The position numbers were made by a program, and so were the translations under genes. This document shows, piece after piece, positions 7,526-15,530 of a DNA stretch of 64,000 nucleotides (its first letter is position 1; every line of letters begins with the position of its first letter). Source of the stretch: Sva-07 sp963715285 (GTDB lineage Bacteria > Actinomycetota > Acidimicrobiia > Acidimicrobiales > Ilumatobacteraceae); assembly GCA_963715285.1 (NCBI GenBank), contig CAVQRU010000019.1:1-64000 (forward strand). The letters are read 5' to 3'. Under the pieces are notes generated by a model. The model was not told the DNA's origin and ran no database searches. It saw nothing but the letters and a program-made list of their open reading frames with translations.

Positions 7526-8845
7526 ATGCGCCTCCGGCTGAGCTCACTGATGGAACGGATCCGGGCCAGTCTGTTCTTCATCCCGGTGGTGGGGGTGCTC
7601 CTCAGCATCGTCGGTGCGGCATTCACGATCTGGATCGACAGCCGACTCGATCTGCAGGGTGGCGACGTACCGCTGGGAGTGACCTCGACGGTCAACAGCG
7701 CACGGGCGGTGCTGACGACCGTCGCCGGTGCCACGATCTCGTTCGCGGCGATCGCGTTCTCGATCTCGCTGCTCATCATCCAGCAGGCGTCGAGTCAGTT
7801 CTCGCCCCGGGTGGTGCACACCCTGTTCCGAGATCCGTTCAACAAGCGAGTCATGGGACTCGTCATGGGGACCTTCACCTACTGCCTGGTCGTGCTCCGA
7901 TCCGTACGGGCCTCCACCGAGGTCGGCGGTGATGCGATCATCCCGAACCTGTCGGTCGCCACGGCGGTCGTGCTCGGCATCGCCACGATCATCTCGATCG
8001 TCGCGTTCCTGGACCACAGCGCCCACTCCATGGACGTCAGCCAGATCCTGGACCGGGTCGAGCACGAGGCGATCGGTCATGCCCGTCACGCATGGAGCGT
8101 CGCCGAGTCCGACACGCCGACCCCGGAACCGATCGAAGCACCGGATCATCCTGCGCACATCGTCCGCTTCGACCGTGCCGGATGGGTCCAGCAGATCGAC
8201 ACCACCGCATTCCTGGTCGGTCTCGCCGACGAGACCACCGCGTGGGTGCACACCGCTCCGGGCCGATACGCGATCCCGGGTGCACCGTTGTGTTCCCTCT
8301 CGAGGGTGCCCGATGACCTCGAGGCGACCGAGGAGGCCATCTTCGACGCTGTCTCGACGGGCAACACCCGCACGATGCAGCAGGACATCTCGTTCGGGCT
8401 CCGCCAGATGGCCGATGTCGGGCTCAAGGCGCTGTCGCCGGGGATCAACGATCCGACCACAGCGCAGGACTCGATCTTCCACAGTGCGGCGGTACTCGCG
8501 GAGTTGCTGCGACGCGATCCACCGCCCCGGGAGCTCGAGGGCGACGGAAATCGCCGTGTGGTGCTCCTCGAGGAGCCGAACGGCGACGATCTGGTTCGCC
8601 TCGCGTTCGGTGAGCTCCGGCGCGCCGCCGCCACGCAGCCGGCGGTGTGCATCTACCTGTTGGAGGCACTGCACCTCCTCCAGGAAGGGCTGATCGCGGC
8701 AGGGCTTCCGTCTCGGACCGCGGTCCTCGCCGAACAGGCGCGCCTCGTCGTCGCCGGTTGCGAGGCAGCCGACGTGTTGCCGAGCGACCTCGCCGACGTG
8801 CATGCCGCATACGACAAGCGCTTCGCTGCCGATCCGCTTCGATGA
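7526..8845 (+). CDS. DUF2254 membrane protein
   Basis: 439 residues. Four hydrophobic segments in the first 170 residues (for example ASLFFIPVVGVLLSIVGA and AGATISFAAIAFSISLLIIQ) are followed by the DUF2254 signature around QQASSQFSPRVVHTLFRD and a large soluble C-terminal part. The motif LKALSPGINDPTTAQD is also typical of the family. Biochemical function is unknown. A CAGACT hexamer (7514-7519) lies exactly 6 nt before the ATG, so the mRNA is probably leaderless. Confidence 0.85.
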   Translation: MRLRLSSLMERIRASLFFIPVVGVLLSIVGAAFTIWIDSRLDLQGGDVPLGVTSTVNSARAVLTTVAGATISFAAIAFSISLLIIQQASSQFSPRVVHTLFRDPFNKRVMGLVMGTFTYCLVVLRSVRASTEVGGDAIIPNLSVATAVVLGIATIISIVAFLDHSAHSMDVSQILDRVEHEAIGHARHAWSVAESDTPTPEPIEAPDHPAHIVRFDRAGWVQQIDTTAFLVGLADETTAWVHTAPGRYAIPGAPLCSLSRVPDDLEATEEAIFDAVSTGNTRTMQQDISFGLRQMADVGLKALSPGINDPTTAQDSIFHSAAVLAELLRRDPPPRELEGDGNRRVVLLEEPNGDDLVRLAFGELRRAAATQPAVCIYLLEALHLLQEGLIAAGLPSRTAVLAEQARLVVAGCEAADVLPSDLADVHAAYDKRFAADPLR

Positions 8846-9077
8846 GAGGCCGAACAGGCCGAGCAGCACGCCTCCACGGTGGAGGGACGTTGGCCTCTTC
8901 CGGCTTGGAGATGAGCGCGAGACGATGGTCGCACGAGGCGTCGCCGCCCGAGGGTGGTCGCGTGCCCCGGTGGAGATCACTTGCGCCTTGCCGTGATCGA
9001 GGCCGAGGATCTGATCGAGCGTGCGATGTTCGAGCACCGTTGCACCTCTGACGCCGGAACTCAACCAGGAGGACGAG

Positions 9078-9443
9078 ATGAGCGACGAAGGTACGGCGAC
9101 GGTGGACGCGAGCTTGCGGCTCGGAAACGGGTTCAGTCAGGACGAACGCAGACCGATCGTCGAAGGGTGGGCGAGTCTGGATGCCCGCCTCCGCTCGTTC
9201 GATGCCGGAACCGTCGACATGGAACTCTCGGTCAAGGAGCGGGGAGAAGCGAGCCAGCGCACCGTGCTGGAGGTCTGGATCTCGGGGCAGCCGCGTATCG
9301 TCGCCACCTCGAGCGAACCGGATCTCGCCCAGGCGCTGCACGAGGTACGCGACGAACTCATCCGCCAGTTGACCGACGCAAAGAACCGATCCGAACCGCG
9401 GAACAACCCCTCGCTGCGCGTCACCGACCTGCCCGAGAGCTGA
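9078..9443 (+). CDS. Ribosome hibernation/HPF-YfiA-like protein
   Basis: 121 residues with the small HPF/RaiA (sigma-54 modulation protein) fold pattern: beta strands around VDMELSVKER and VLEVWISGQ, then a helix ALHEVRDELIRQLTDAKNRS. There is no long C-terminal dimerisation domain, so it corresponds to the short YfiA/HPF type. AGGAGG with 5-nt spacing fixes the ATG at 9078. Such proteins occupy the 30S decoding region in stress. The next gene encodes a release-factor-like protein, which supports a translation role. Similarity is moderate, so the name remains probable. Confidence 0.6.
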   Translation: MSDEGTATVDASLRLGNGFSQDERRPIVEGWASLDARLRSFDAGTVDMELSVKERGEASQRTVLEVWISGQPRIVATSSEPDLAQALHEVRDELIRQLTDAKNRSEPRNNPSLRVTDLPES

Positions 9444-9635
9444 GCGACGAGCGCAACCACCGCGCCGGATCTCGCCGGTGCGAGGACGCTGCCGCACCCC
9501 CTGGGTCGAGCGTGCCCGACAGCCCCTCCCGGGTTTCGGGTCTCGTCCGGCGCGGTCTCGTACCCACCGAGATCTCTTCGGTACGCCAGTCTTTCGACCC
9601 TTACCCGCGCCGAGCAACAGCGCGAGGGTGAACCC

Positions 9636-10793
9636 ATGACCAGGTCTGTATCGCCGATTCGCTTGCTCATCGATCAGGATCTGTCCGTCGATGAGATCGT
9701 CGCGCTCGCCGGCGCCGGTGCCGGCCAGCGCGCATCGTTGTACCTTCCGACCCATGCTGCCGGACGGGACGTCGCGCAGGATCCGATCCGCTTTCGTGGG
9801 CTGATCAAGCGCGCGACCGAGGAGATCGATGACCCAGCCATGCTCGACGCCGTCCGTGAACTCGCCGACGACCCCGAGTTCTGGGCTCACAACTCCTCCG
9901 GCCTCGGTGTGCTCGCCGATGACGGGGGCGTGACCGTGGTCCGGCTGTCCGGAGAGGTGGACGAGCTGGCGGTGGTCAGCGATCGCTTCCACCTCAAGCC
10001 GCTGCTGGTCGCGCTCACGAACGCGACGCGTTTCGAGGTGCTGGCGCTCAGTCAGCACGCAGTGCGGCTCGTGGGCGCATCCGGGTCGGTGGCAACCGAA
10101 CTCGACGTTCCGGATCTGCCCTCGGGCATGCCCGAAGCACTGCAATGGGACGACCGAGAGCGCCAACTGCAGAGTCATGCTGCTGGTCGCACCGTCGGGG
10201 GCCGGGTGACCGCAGGGTTCCACGGTCAAGGCGGGCGCAGCGACTCCAGAGACGCCGACATCCACCGGTTCCTCCAGATGGTCGACCGCGCTGTCGTCGA
10301 CCATCGACAGGGTTCGACGCTCCCACTCGTCCTCGCCGGCGTCGACGAGCTCGTCGCCGCGTACCGAGGGGTCACTCGATGCCAGCACGTGGTGGATGGA
10401 CACATCCCCGGCAACCCCGAACAGCTCCGCGCCGGCGACCTTGCCGACCGTGCCCGCCCGCTGGTCGAACCACTCGCCTCGGACAAGGAACGGCCTGCCC
10501 GGGAGTCCTACCTCGCCCGCACGGCCGCGACCGTCGACACCGTCGAGCAGGCGGTGATCGCCGCAGCGGCCGGACAGGTCGCATCGATCTTCGTGCCTGC
10601 CGACCTGGCCTGCTGGGGCCGCTACCGAGCGGGTCATGTCGTCCTCGTCGAGCACGACGCCCGGGGCCCCGGCGACCACGACCTGGTGGACGTCGCAGCG
10701 ACGGAGACGCTCCGCCACGGCGGGGACGTGTTCGTGGTCCCGGCGCAGGACGTCCCCGGCGGCGGCACCGCGGCCGCCACGCTTCGCTACTGA
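9636..10793 (+). CDS. baeRF-type archaeo-eukaryotic release factor homologue
   Basis: 385 residues. The opening (LLIDQDLSVDEIVALAGAGA, then ASLYLPTHAAGRDVAQDPIR) matches proteins annotated as bacterial archaeo-eukaryotic release factor family 7. These are single-protein relatives of eRF1/Pelota proposed to act in ribosome rescue. The middle (VVRLSGEVDELAVVSDRFHLKPLL) and C-terminal domain (SIFVPADLACWG) follow the family order. Activity is a prediction from the literature, not shown. A GCGAGG ribosome site is visible before the ATG. Its last 7 nt overlap the end of the convergent gene. It lies 193 nt after the HPF-like gene on the same strand. Confidence 0.7.
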   Translation: MTRSVSPIRLLIDQDLSVDEIVALAGAGAGQRASLYLPTHAAGRDVAQDPIRFRGLIKRATEEIDDPAMLDAVRELADDPEFWAHNSSGLGVLADDGGVTVVRLSGEVDELAVVSDRFHLKPLLVALTNATRFEVLALSQHAVRLVGASGSVATELDVPDLPSGMPEALQWDDRERQLQSHAAGRTVGGRVTAGFHGQGGRSDSRDADIHRFLQMVDRAVVDHRQGSTLPLVLAGVDELVAAYRGVTRCQHVVDGHIPGNPEQLRAGDLADRARPLVEPLASDKERPARESYLARTAATVDTVEQAVIAAAAGQVASIFVPADLACWGRYRAGHVVLVEHDARGPGDHDLVDVAATETLRHGGDVFVVPAQDVPGGGTAAATLRY

Positions 10794-11188
10794 TCCGACC
10801 TCACGCCCAGCCATCCGGGAACCGATGGGGAGGTCGCGCCGAGAACCCTGCTGAGTCGGCGGCCGGGACCGTCGCCGGTGACGCTCAGTGACCGCTCAGG
10901 ACGTTCTTTCAGCAGGGCGATCGTCACGGCGCTGAGGCGGCGGATCCTGCCCTGGGCCACGATCCGAGCCGACACCCGGAACGCGAAGGCGTGCGCGAGG
11001 GCCAGGCCGATGGTGGTTCCCCAGATGATCCCGAACGCTCGAACGTGGCCGTCGGACGCCTCCTCGGCCACCGCCGTCAACGCAGCGAGCAGGCAGACGG
11101 CGACGTACAGCGCCATGACCCACGCCTCCTTGCGGAGCTCGACCCGGTCGCCGACATCTCCGTTCGCGTCGACGGGCGGCTCGCTCAT
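10787..11188 (-). CDS. Small membrane protein, last gene of PLC operon
   Basis: 133 residues with two hydrophobic segments (about 24-45, WVMALYVAVCLLAALTAVAE, and 50-70, AFGIIWGTTIGLALAHAFAF) and a basic C-terminal half (RRLSAVTIALLKERPERSL). I do not recognise the family. Its ATG shares one base with the upstream gene's stop (TGATG), so it is translated by coupling to the PLC-like protein. This argues for a shared membrane function. The 3' end overlaps the convergent baeRF gene by 7 nt. Confidence 0.75.
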   Translation of the reverse strand: MSEPPVDANGDVGDRVELRKEAWVMALYVAVCLLAALTAVAEEASDGHVRAFGIIWGTTIGLALAHAFAFRVSARIVAQGRIRRLSAVTIALLKERPERSLSVTGDGPGRRLSRVLGATSPSVPGWLGVRSDQ

Positions 11189-13272
11189 CAGTCCACGCCG
11201 TTGAGCCGGTCGACGACGGCCATCAGGTCGCCGATGTCCGCGTAGTTCACCGCCACGAGGTTGGGTTGCAGGCCCCGTTCCTCCCGACACTGCTCGGCGC
11301 GGGCCCCGAGCACATCGGCGGCGTTGACCAGCTGGGCGTCGGAGACGAGGTTGGTGAATCCGTTCAGCCAGTGGTTGATCTGCAGCAGCGGAGCGTCGGG
11401 CACTCCGCGATTGGGGGCGCAGGAGAACGACTCGACCGTCGGGAAGTCGTAGGGCGTCTCCTGGACGAAGTCGAAGCCGTTCACCAGCCACGGGTGGTCG
11501 GGACGCCCGTCACCGCTCTCCAGCATCACCACGAGCCGCTGCCCGCTCTGGATCATCTCGGCGAGCGTCGGGAACGGCTCCCCGTCGACCGGTGTGAAGA
11601 GGTAGTCCTCCAGGTCGGCGGCGAGGACGGATTCGGCCACGTCGGCAGCGTCGACGTGGTCCTCGACGAAGATCGTCAGCACCTCATCGGGGTTGGTCGC
11701 CAGCCACGAACGGATGTCACCGAGTGTGTCGTCGAACGACGTCGCACCGGTCTCGCAGAGACCATGGCACATGTACAGTGCCTCGGGCCCGCCGGCCTCG
11801 CCCGGAGCGACGGCGTCGATCACCCTGAGTGCGGCGTTGACGGTCTCGGGGCCGAGCTCCTCGTTGGCGATGGCGAGCGCTTCTTCGTAGGAACGTGCTG
11901 CGGTGCGGACCTTCCCGCTGCCGGCGTCGTTGCCGTACCAGACGTCGATGAGCAGGGCCCGAACCCCGGAATCGAGACTGGGAACGATGTCGAGGCCCTG
12001 TTCGCCGAGGAACCAGCCGCGCTTTCCTGCGACCGACATCGAGTTGTGGGTGGCCGCGTACGACACCTCGTCGAACGTCCGGTCGCACAGTTCCGCGTGG
12101 CCGTTGCACACGTCGCCATCGCCGCTGACGGCGTCACCCACAGCGCCGGCGATCGTCGAGTCGGGAGGCCGGGCAGCCCAGACGACCACACCGACGAGTG
12201 CGACCACGCCGATGACGGCGGCGATCACGAGCGGACCCCACGAACCGTCGTCGTCGGTCGCGGTGGCCGCGCGGGACGCGGCGCCGAGCCGTGCGAGCGC
12301 CCCCACCCCGGCGACGACCAGCACGATGCCGGCCACGAACGCCAGCAGGGTCACCATGCCGCGCGGCTCGACGACGAGAGCGACACCGACGGCGATCGAC
12401 GCAAGCGCCTTGGCGACGACCCAGCGGGGAGTCGTCGGAGTCGCCGCTGCACGTCGGGCAATTCCGGCCAGATCCCACTCGGCAGCGCGGCCGGAGCCGA
12501 CCATCACCAGCAACACACCGAGACCAGCGACGAGACCGAGTGACCACCAGATCGGTGCAACGAAGAGGTCCCAGACCCCGTTGACGATCGCGTCCGTGCG
12601 CTCGTCGCCACCGATCGCGCGCACGGTTGCACCGCCCAGGATCACCGCGACCGCGAGGACGCCGATGGCGATGATCGCCGACCACCCGACGCGGCGGATC
12701 GCTGTCCAGCGGTCGGGGTGGACCAGTACTGCCGCCACGAACAGTGCAATCGTGAGCAGTGGGAGCAACCACGCGAGTGCGTCGACGAACTTCGCGTACC
12801 CGATGATGTCGGTCGCGAAGCCCTGATCGCCGAGGTTCGCGAGTGTCAGTCCGATGTCGGAGGACTCGGGCGCGCGATCGGGTGCGACGGCGCCGATCAC
12901 GCTCGCGACGACCGCGCCAACGTCCGCGATCCGGAGAACGAGCTGGTCGGAGTTCTCGGTCGTCAGCGCCCGCTGGAACTGCGATGCTGCGAGTCTGACG
13001 GGACCCGACAGTGCGTCGCTGCCGACGACACCGATGGCCACCTGGTCGACGAGCGGCTGGATCGCCACGAGGTCGGGATTCAGGGAGACGATCTGGGCGC
13101 TGACCTCGCGTCCCAACACGTCGCTGACGTCGTCGCGTTGACGTAGTTGGTCCACCTTGCTCGCGAACGTCGGAGCGTCGAGCACCGTTCGATTGACGTA
13201 ACCGGCCGGGATCGACAGGGCGAGGAGGATCGCTCCGAGACCGAGGAACATCCAGGACAGGGTCGTGCGCAT
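11188..13272 (-). CDS. Multi-TM protein fused to PI-PLC X-like domain
   Basis: 694 residues. An N-terminal TM helix, an extracytoplasmic segment (about 25-165), several TM helices (about 165-370), then a phospholipase C X-like domain from about 385. The general-base histidine is H409 (YAATHNSMS); further family residues lie around LLIDVWYG and YMCHGLCETG. The PLC part should face outside. Catalytic histidines suggest phosphodiester cleavage, perhaps of phosphatidylinositol, which actinobacteria do contain. Coupled at both ends by TGATG overlaps to a G3E GTPase upstream and a small membrane protein downstream. The fusion of this membrane part to a PLC domain is unusual. Confidence 0.8.
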   Translation of the reverse strand: MRTTLSWMFLGLGAILLALSIPAGYVNRTVLDAPTFASKVDQLRQRDDVSDVLGREVSAQIVSLNPDLVAIQPLVDQVAIGVVGSDALSGPVRLAASQFQRALTTENSDQLVLRIADVGAVVASVIGAVAPDRAPESSDIGLTLANLGDQGFATDIIGYAKFVDALAWLLPLLTIALFVAAVLVHPDRWTAIRRVGWSAIIAIGVLAVAVILGGATVRAIGGDERTDAIVNGVWDLFVAPIWWSLGLVAGLGVLLVMVGSGRAAEWDLAGIARRAAATPTTPRWVVAKALASIAVGVALVVEPRGMVTLLAFVAGIVLVVAGVGALARLGAASRAATATDDDGSWGPLVIAAVIGVVALVGVVVWAARPPDSTIAGAVGDAVSGDGDVCNGHAELCDRTFDEVSYAATHNSMSVAGKRGWFLGEQGLDIVPSLDSGVRALLIDVWYGNDAGSGKVRTAARSYEEALAIANEELGPETVNAALRVIDAVAPGEAGGPEALYMCHGLCETGATSFDDTLGDIRSWLATNPDEVLTIFVEDHVDAADVAESVLAADLEDYLFTPVDGEPFPTLAEMIQSGQRLVVMLESGDGRPDHPWLVNGFDFVQETPYDFPTVESFSCAPNRGVPDAPLLQINHWLNGFTNLVSDAQLVNAADVLGARAEQCREERGLQPNLVAVNYADIGDLMAVVDRLNGVD

Positions 13273-14189
13273 CAGAACGACATACTGGCAGTCAGGCGAT
13301 CGTGATCGAGTGTTCCCGGTACGGCGATCACGACCAGGCGAGTGTCACGATCGCCGTCCACGGTCCAGTCGGGGTCTTGCGTCAGGCTCACCCGGTGGCC
13401 CACGATCTGCAGGATGTACCGGTGTTCCGGATCCTCGGTGAGGTGGACGACCCCCTTTGCGCGGAGCACCCCGTCGGGCAGCCCGCCGATGAACTCGTCG
13501 AGCGTCGATCGGTCGAGGGGCCGGGACCGGTCCAGGCTCCACCTGTCGTAGTCGATTGGATGGGTTGAGCCATCGGCGGATGACTCCGGTGTCGCGCCGA
13601 GGTCGCCGAGGACCAGTTCGGTGGGGAGCCGTCCATGTGCTGCATGCAGGATCGGCGTGCCGGGCGCGATCTCGCGCAGCCACACGCGCACCTCGTCGAG
13701 CTGCGACTGCTCGACGAGGTCGGTCTTCGTCAACACCAGCATGTCGGCTCCCCGCAACTGGCTGATCACCGTGCCCCCGACGTACTTGTCGACCGATCGG
13801 GAGCGAATCTGCTCGGCATCGGCGAGGACGATCACGCCGCACAGTTCGAAACCGAAGGGCCCCGCGTAGTGACCGATCCGGACGGGGTCGCTCACGCCGC
13901 TCGCCTCGACGATCACGTGGTCGATGCGGTCGGCGCGGGCGCGGAGCGCGTCGAGCACGTTGGCGAGACCGTCGCTGGCGCTGCAGCAGACACAGCCGTT
14001 GGTGAGGTTGATCGTGTCACCGTCCTGGTTGGCGATGAGATCCGCATCGATGCCGATGTCGCCGAAGTCGTTCACGATGACGGCGATGCGCACGCCGGCG
14101 TTGGAGCGCAGCAGTTGATTCAGGAGCGTCGTCTTCCCGGCGCCGAGATACCCGCCGAGCACGGTGTAGGGAACAGGGGACATGGTCAT
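13272..14189 (-). CDS. CobW/P47K-family (G3E) GTPase
   Basis: 305 residues. Walker A is GGYLGAGKTT (12-21), the metal-binding CxCC motif is GCVCCS (65-70), and the guanine-specificity motif appears as TKTD. A CobW C-terminal domain follows (VLRAKGVVHLTEDPEHRYIL). G3E GTPases of the COG0523 group deliver metals (Zn, Co, Ni) to enzymes. First gene of a three-gene overlapping operon, so it may serve the PLC-like enzyme, since many phospholipases C use zinc or calcium. No zinc-uptake repressor site was seen upstream. A second in-frame ATG two codons in is an equally possible start. Confidence 0.88.
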   Translation of the reverse strand: MTMSPVPYTVLGGYLGAGKTTLLNQLLRSNAGVRIAVIVNDFGDIGIDADLIANQDGDTINLTNGCVCCSASDGLANVLDALRARADRIDHVIVEASGVSDPVRIGHYAGPFGFELCGVIVLADAEQIRSRSVDKYVGGTVISQLRGADMLVLTKTDLVEQSQLDEVRVWLREIAPGTPILHAAHGRLPTELVLGDLGATPESSADGSTHPIDYDRWSLDRSRPLDRSTLDEFIGGLPDGVLRAKGVVHLTEDPEHRYILQIVGHRVSLTQDPDWTVDGDRDTRLVVIAVPGTLDHDRLTASMSF

Positions 14190-14303
14190 GGCGACGTGGG
14201 TGTCTGGCCGACCCTATTCGTCGCCGCGCATTGCTACGCCAGCCGGCTTGGTCGTACCGTGGGTACTGGTAGCGGATGGTCAGGTCTGAAAGGGTGATGT
14301 CCG

Positions 14304-14561
14304 ATGAACAGCCCGAAATTCGAGGCCGACGACCTCGAGCAGACCTCCGACTGGAACTGGAAGGCGATCACTGCCGGTGTCGTGGCCGTGCTCACGCTGG
14401 TCTTCATCCTGCAGAACACCGAGAAGCGTTCGATCCAGTTCCTGTTCTTCGACTGGACCGTCGGGACCTGGGTTGCACTCCTGGTCACGTTCGTGCTCGG
14501 CATGCTCGCCGGCTGGCTCCTCGCGTGGTTCGTGCGAAGCCGCAGGGAGACGAAGGAGTAG
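14304..14561 (+). CDS. LapA-domain (DUF1049) small membrane protein
   Basis: 85 residues with two TM helices (about 21-41 and 54-76). The LapA-type motif around FILQNTEKRSIQFLFF between the helices and the ending AWFVRSRRETKE are typical of DUF1049/LapA proteins, which act in envelope assembly with LapB in proteobacteria. LapB is not encoded here, and in actinobacteria the role is unknown. A purine-rich site (AAAGGGTG) precedes the ATG. Confidence 0.85.
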   Translation: MNSPKFEADDLEQTSDWNWKAITAGVVAVLTLVFILQNTEKRSIQFLFFDWTVGTWVALLVTFVLGMLAGWLLAWFVRSRRETKE

Positions 14562-14572
14562 ACCAGCGGCGG

Positions 14573-14593
14573 CACCCCCGAGAGGCCGGGGTG
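14573..14593. terminator. Weak hairpin between convergent genes
   Basis: CACCCC (14573-14578) pairs with GGGGTG (14588-14593) around a 9-nt loop, in the 36-nt gap between convergent genes. It may end both transcripts. Confidence 0.4.
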
Positions 14594-14597
14594 GCGG

Positions 14598-15440
14598 TCA
14601 AGCCGTCTCGTTCCAGTGCTCCCTGGTCTGGACGAGCCAGAAGACGGCGAACAACGTGATCTCGGTGGCCTCGAGGACCAGCACCATGTGGTCCCAGCTC
14701 GAACCGAGCGGGAACATCACTGCCGCAGCAGTCACCATCAGCGCGGCGATCGCGGCGTAGATCCAGAAGTAGGCGCGCGGCGCCGGGTCGTTGCGGTGCT
14801 GCCAGGCGTTCAGACCGACAGCGATGGCCAGGAACAGGAACATGGCCACGGCGGCGAGCCCGTGGGCCAGGGTGTCGAAGTCGTCCCAGGCGACGAACAC
14901 CACGGCGCCGGCGATCAGGAAGGCCATCGCCCCGAGCAGGCCGAGCCGCATCTGCACCGGTCCGATCTCGGCGACCGCCCTCATGTTGCCGGTGGCGATC
15001 GTGGCGATCACGGCGGCCACGATCAGCCCGACGATGCCGGTGATGATCAGCGCGGTGATGTTGTTGTCGATGTTCGCGACCACCCAGTCGGCGAGCTCCC
15101 CGTCGTCGTTCACCGGCAGCGGCCGGGGCGTCACCGACCAGCACGTGCCCACGTCGGAGGTCGGCACGACCGCGACGATCGGCGCGAGCATGCCTGCGGC
15201 GTTGAGTGCGGCGTCCTCCCACGGGGTGCGGCCCTTGATGACGATGAGACACAGGCTGATGGCCATCAGGACGCCGACGAAGATCGCCTTGACCGGCGTG
15301 TAGTAGTACGCGGACACCGAGGTCTGCCAGCAGTCGACCTGGGAGCGCTCGATGGCGATCGACACCGCGAGCAGCAGCACGGCGACGACCATGCTGATGC
15401 GCAGATACCGATACGTCGTGATCGCCGCGGTGTCAGCCAT
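14598..15440 (-). CDS. Multi-pass membrane protein of unknown function
   Basis: 280 residues with about seven to eight TM helices. A conserved-looking stretch SVSAYYYTPVKAIFVGVLMA after the first helix, and an acidic loop, recall DUF998/Frag1-like uncharacterised membrane proteins, but I cannot place it firmly. Two cysteines (C38 and one in GTCWSV) sit in outer loops. A GAGGCT hexamer lies 7 nt before the ATG. It may be co-oriented with the glycosyltransferase gene upstream, but a palindrome separates them. Confidence 0.7.
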   Translation of the reverse strand: MADTAAITTYRYLRISMVVAVLLLAVSIAIERSQVDCWQTSVSAYYYTPVKAIFVGVLMAISLCLIVIKGRTPWEDAALNAAGMLAPIVAVVPTSDVGTCWSVTPRPLPVNDDGELADWVVANIDNNITALIITGIVGLIVAAVIATIATGNMRAVAEIGPVQMRLGLLGAMAFLIAGAVVFVAWDDFDTLAHGLAAVAMFLFLAIAVGLNAWQHRNDPAPRAYFWIYAAIAALMVTAAAVMFPLGSSWDHMVLVLEATEITLFAVFWLVQTREHWNETA

Positions 15441-15463
15441 CTCGACCAGCCTCGCACACCCGC

Positions 15464-15492
15464 CGATCCGTGACCCCGGGTGTCACGGATCG
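15464..15492. terminator. Palindrome with 11-bp arms
   Basis: CGATCCGTGAC and GTCACGGATCG enclose CCCGGGT, between two same-strand genes. It probably terminates the glycosyltransferase mRNA. It is reminiscent of, but not a clear member of, the GGGGTCAGACCCC palindrome family. Confidence 0.5.
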
Positions 15493-15530
15493 GGATCGAT
15501 TCAGGATCGGTGATGTTCGGCGTGGCTGGG

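Noticed and set aside
8445..10814. 789-codon minus-strand open frame
   Set aside because: Runs antisense across DUF2254, HPF-like and baeRF genes, all of which have family matches.
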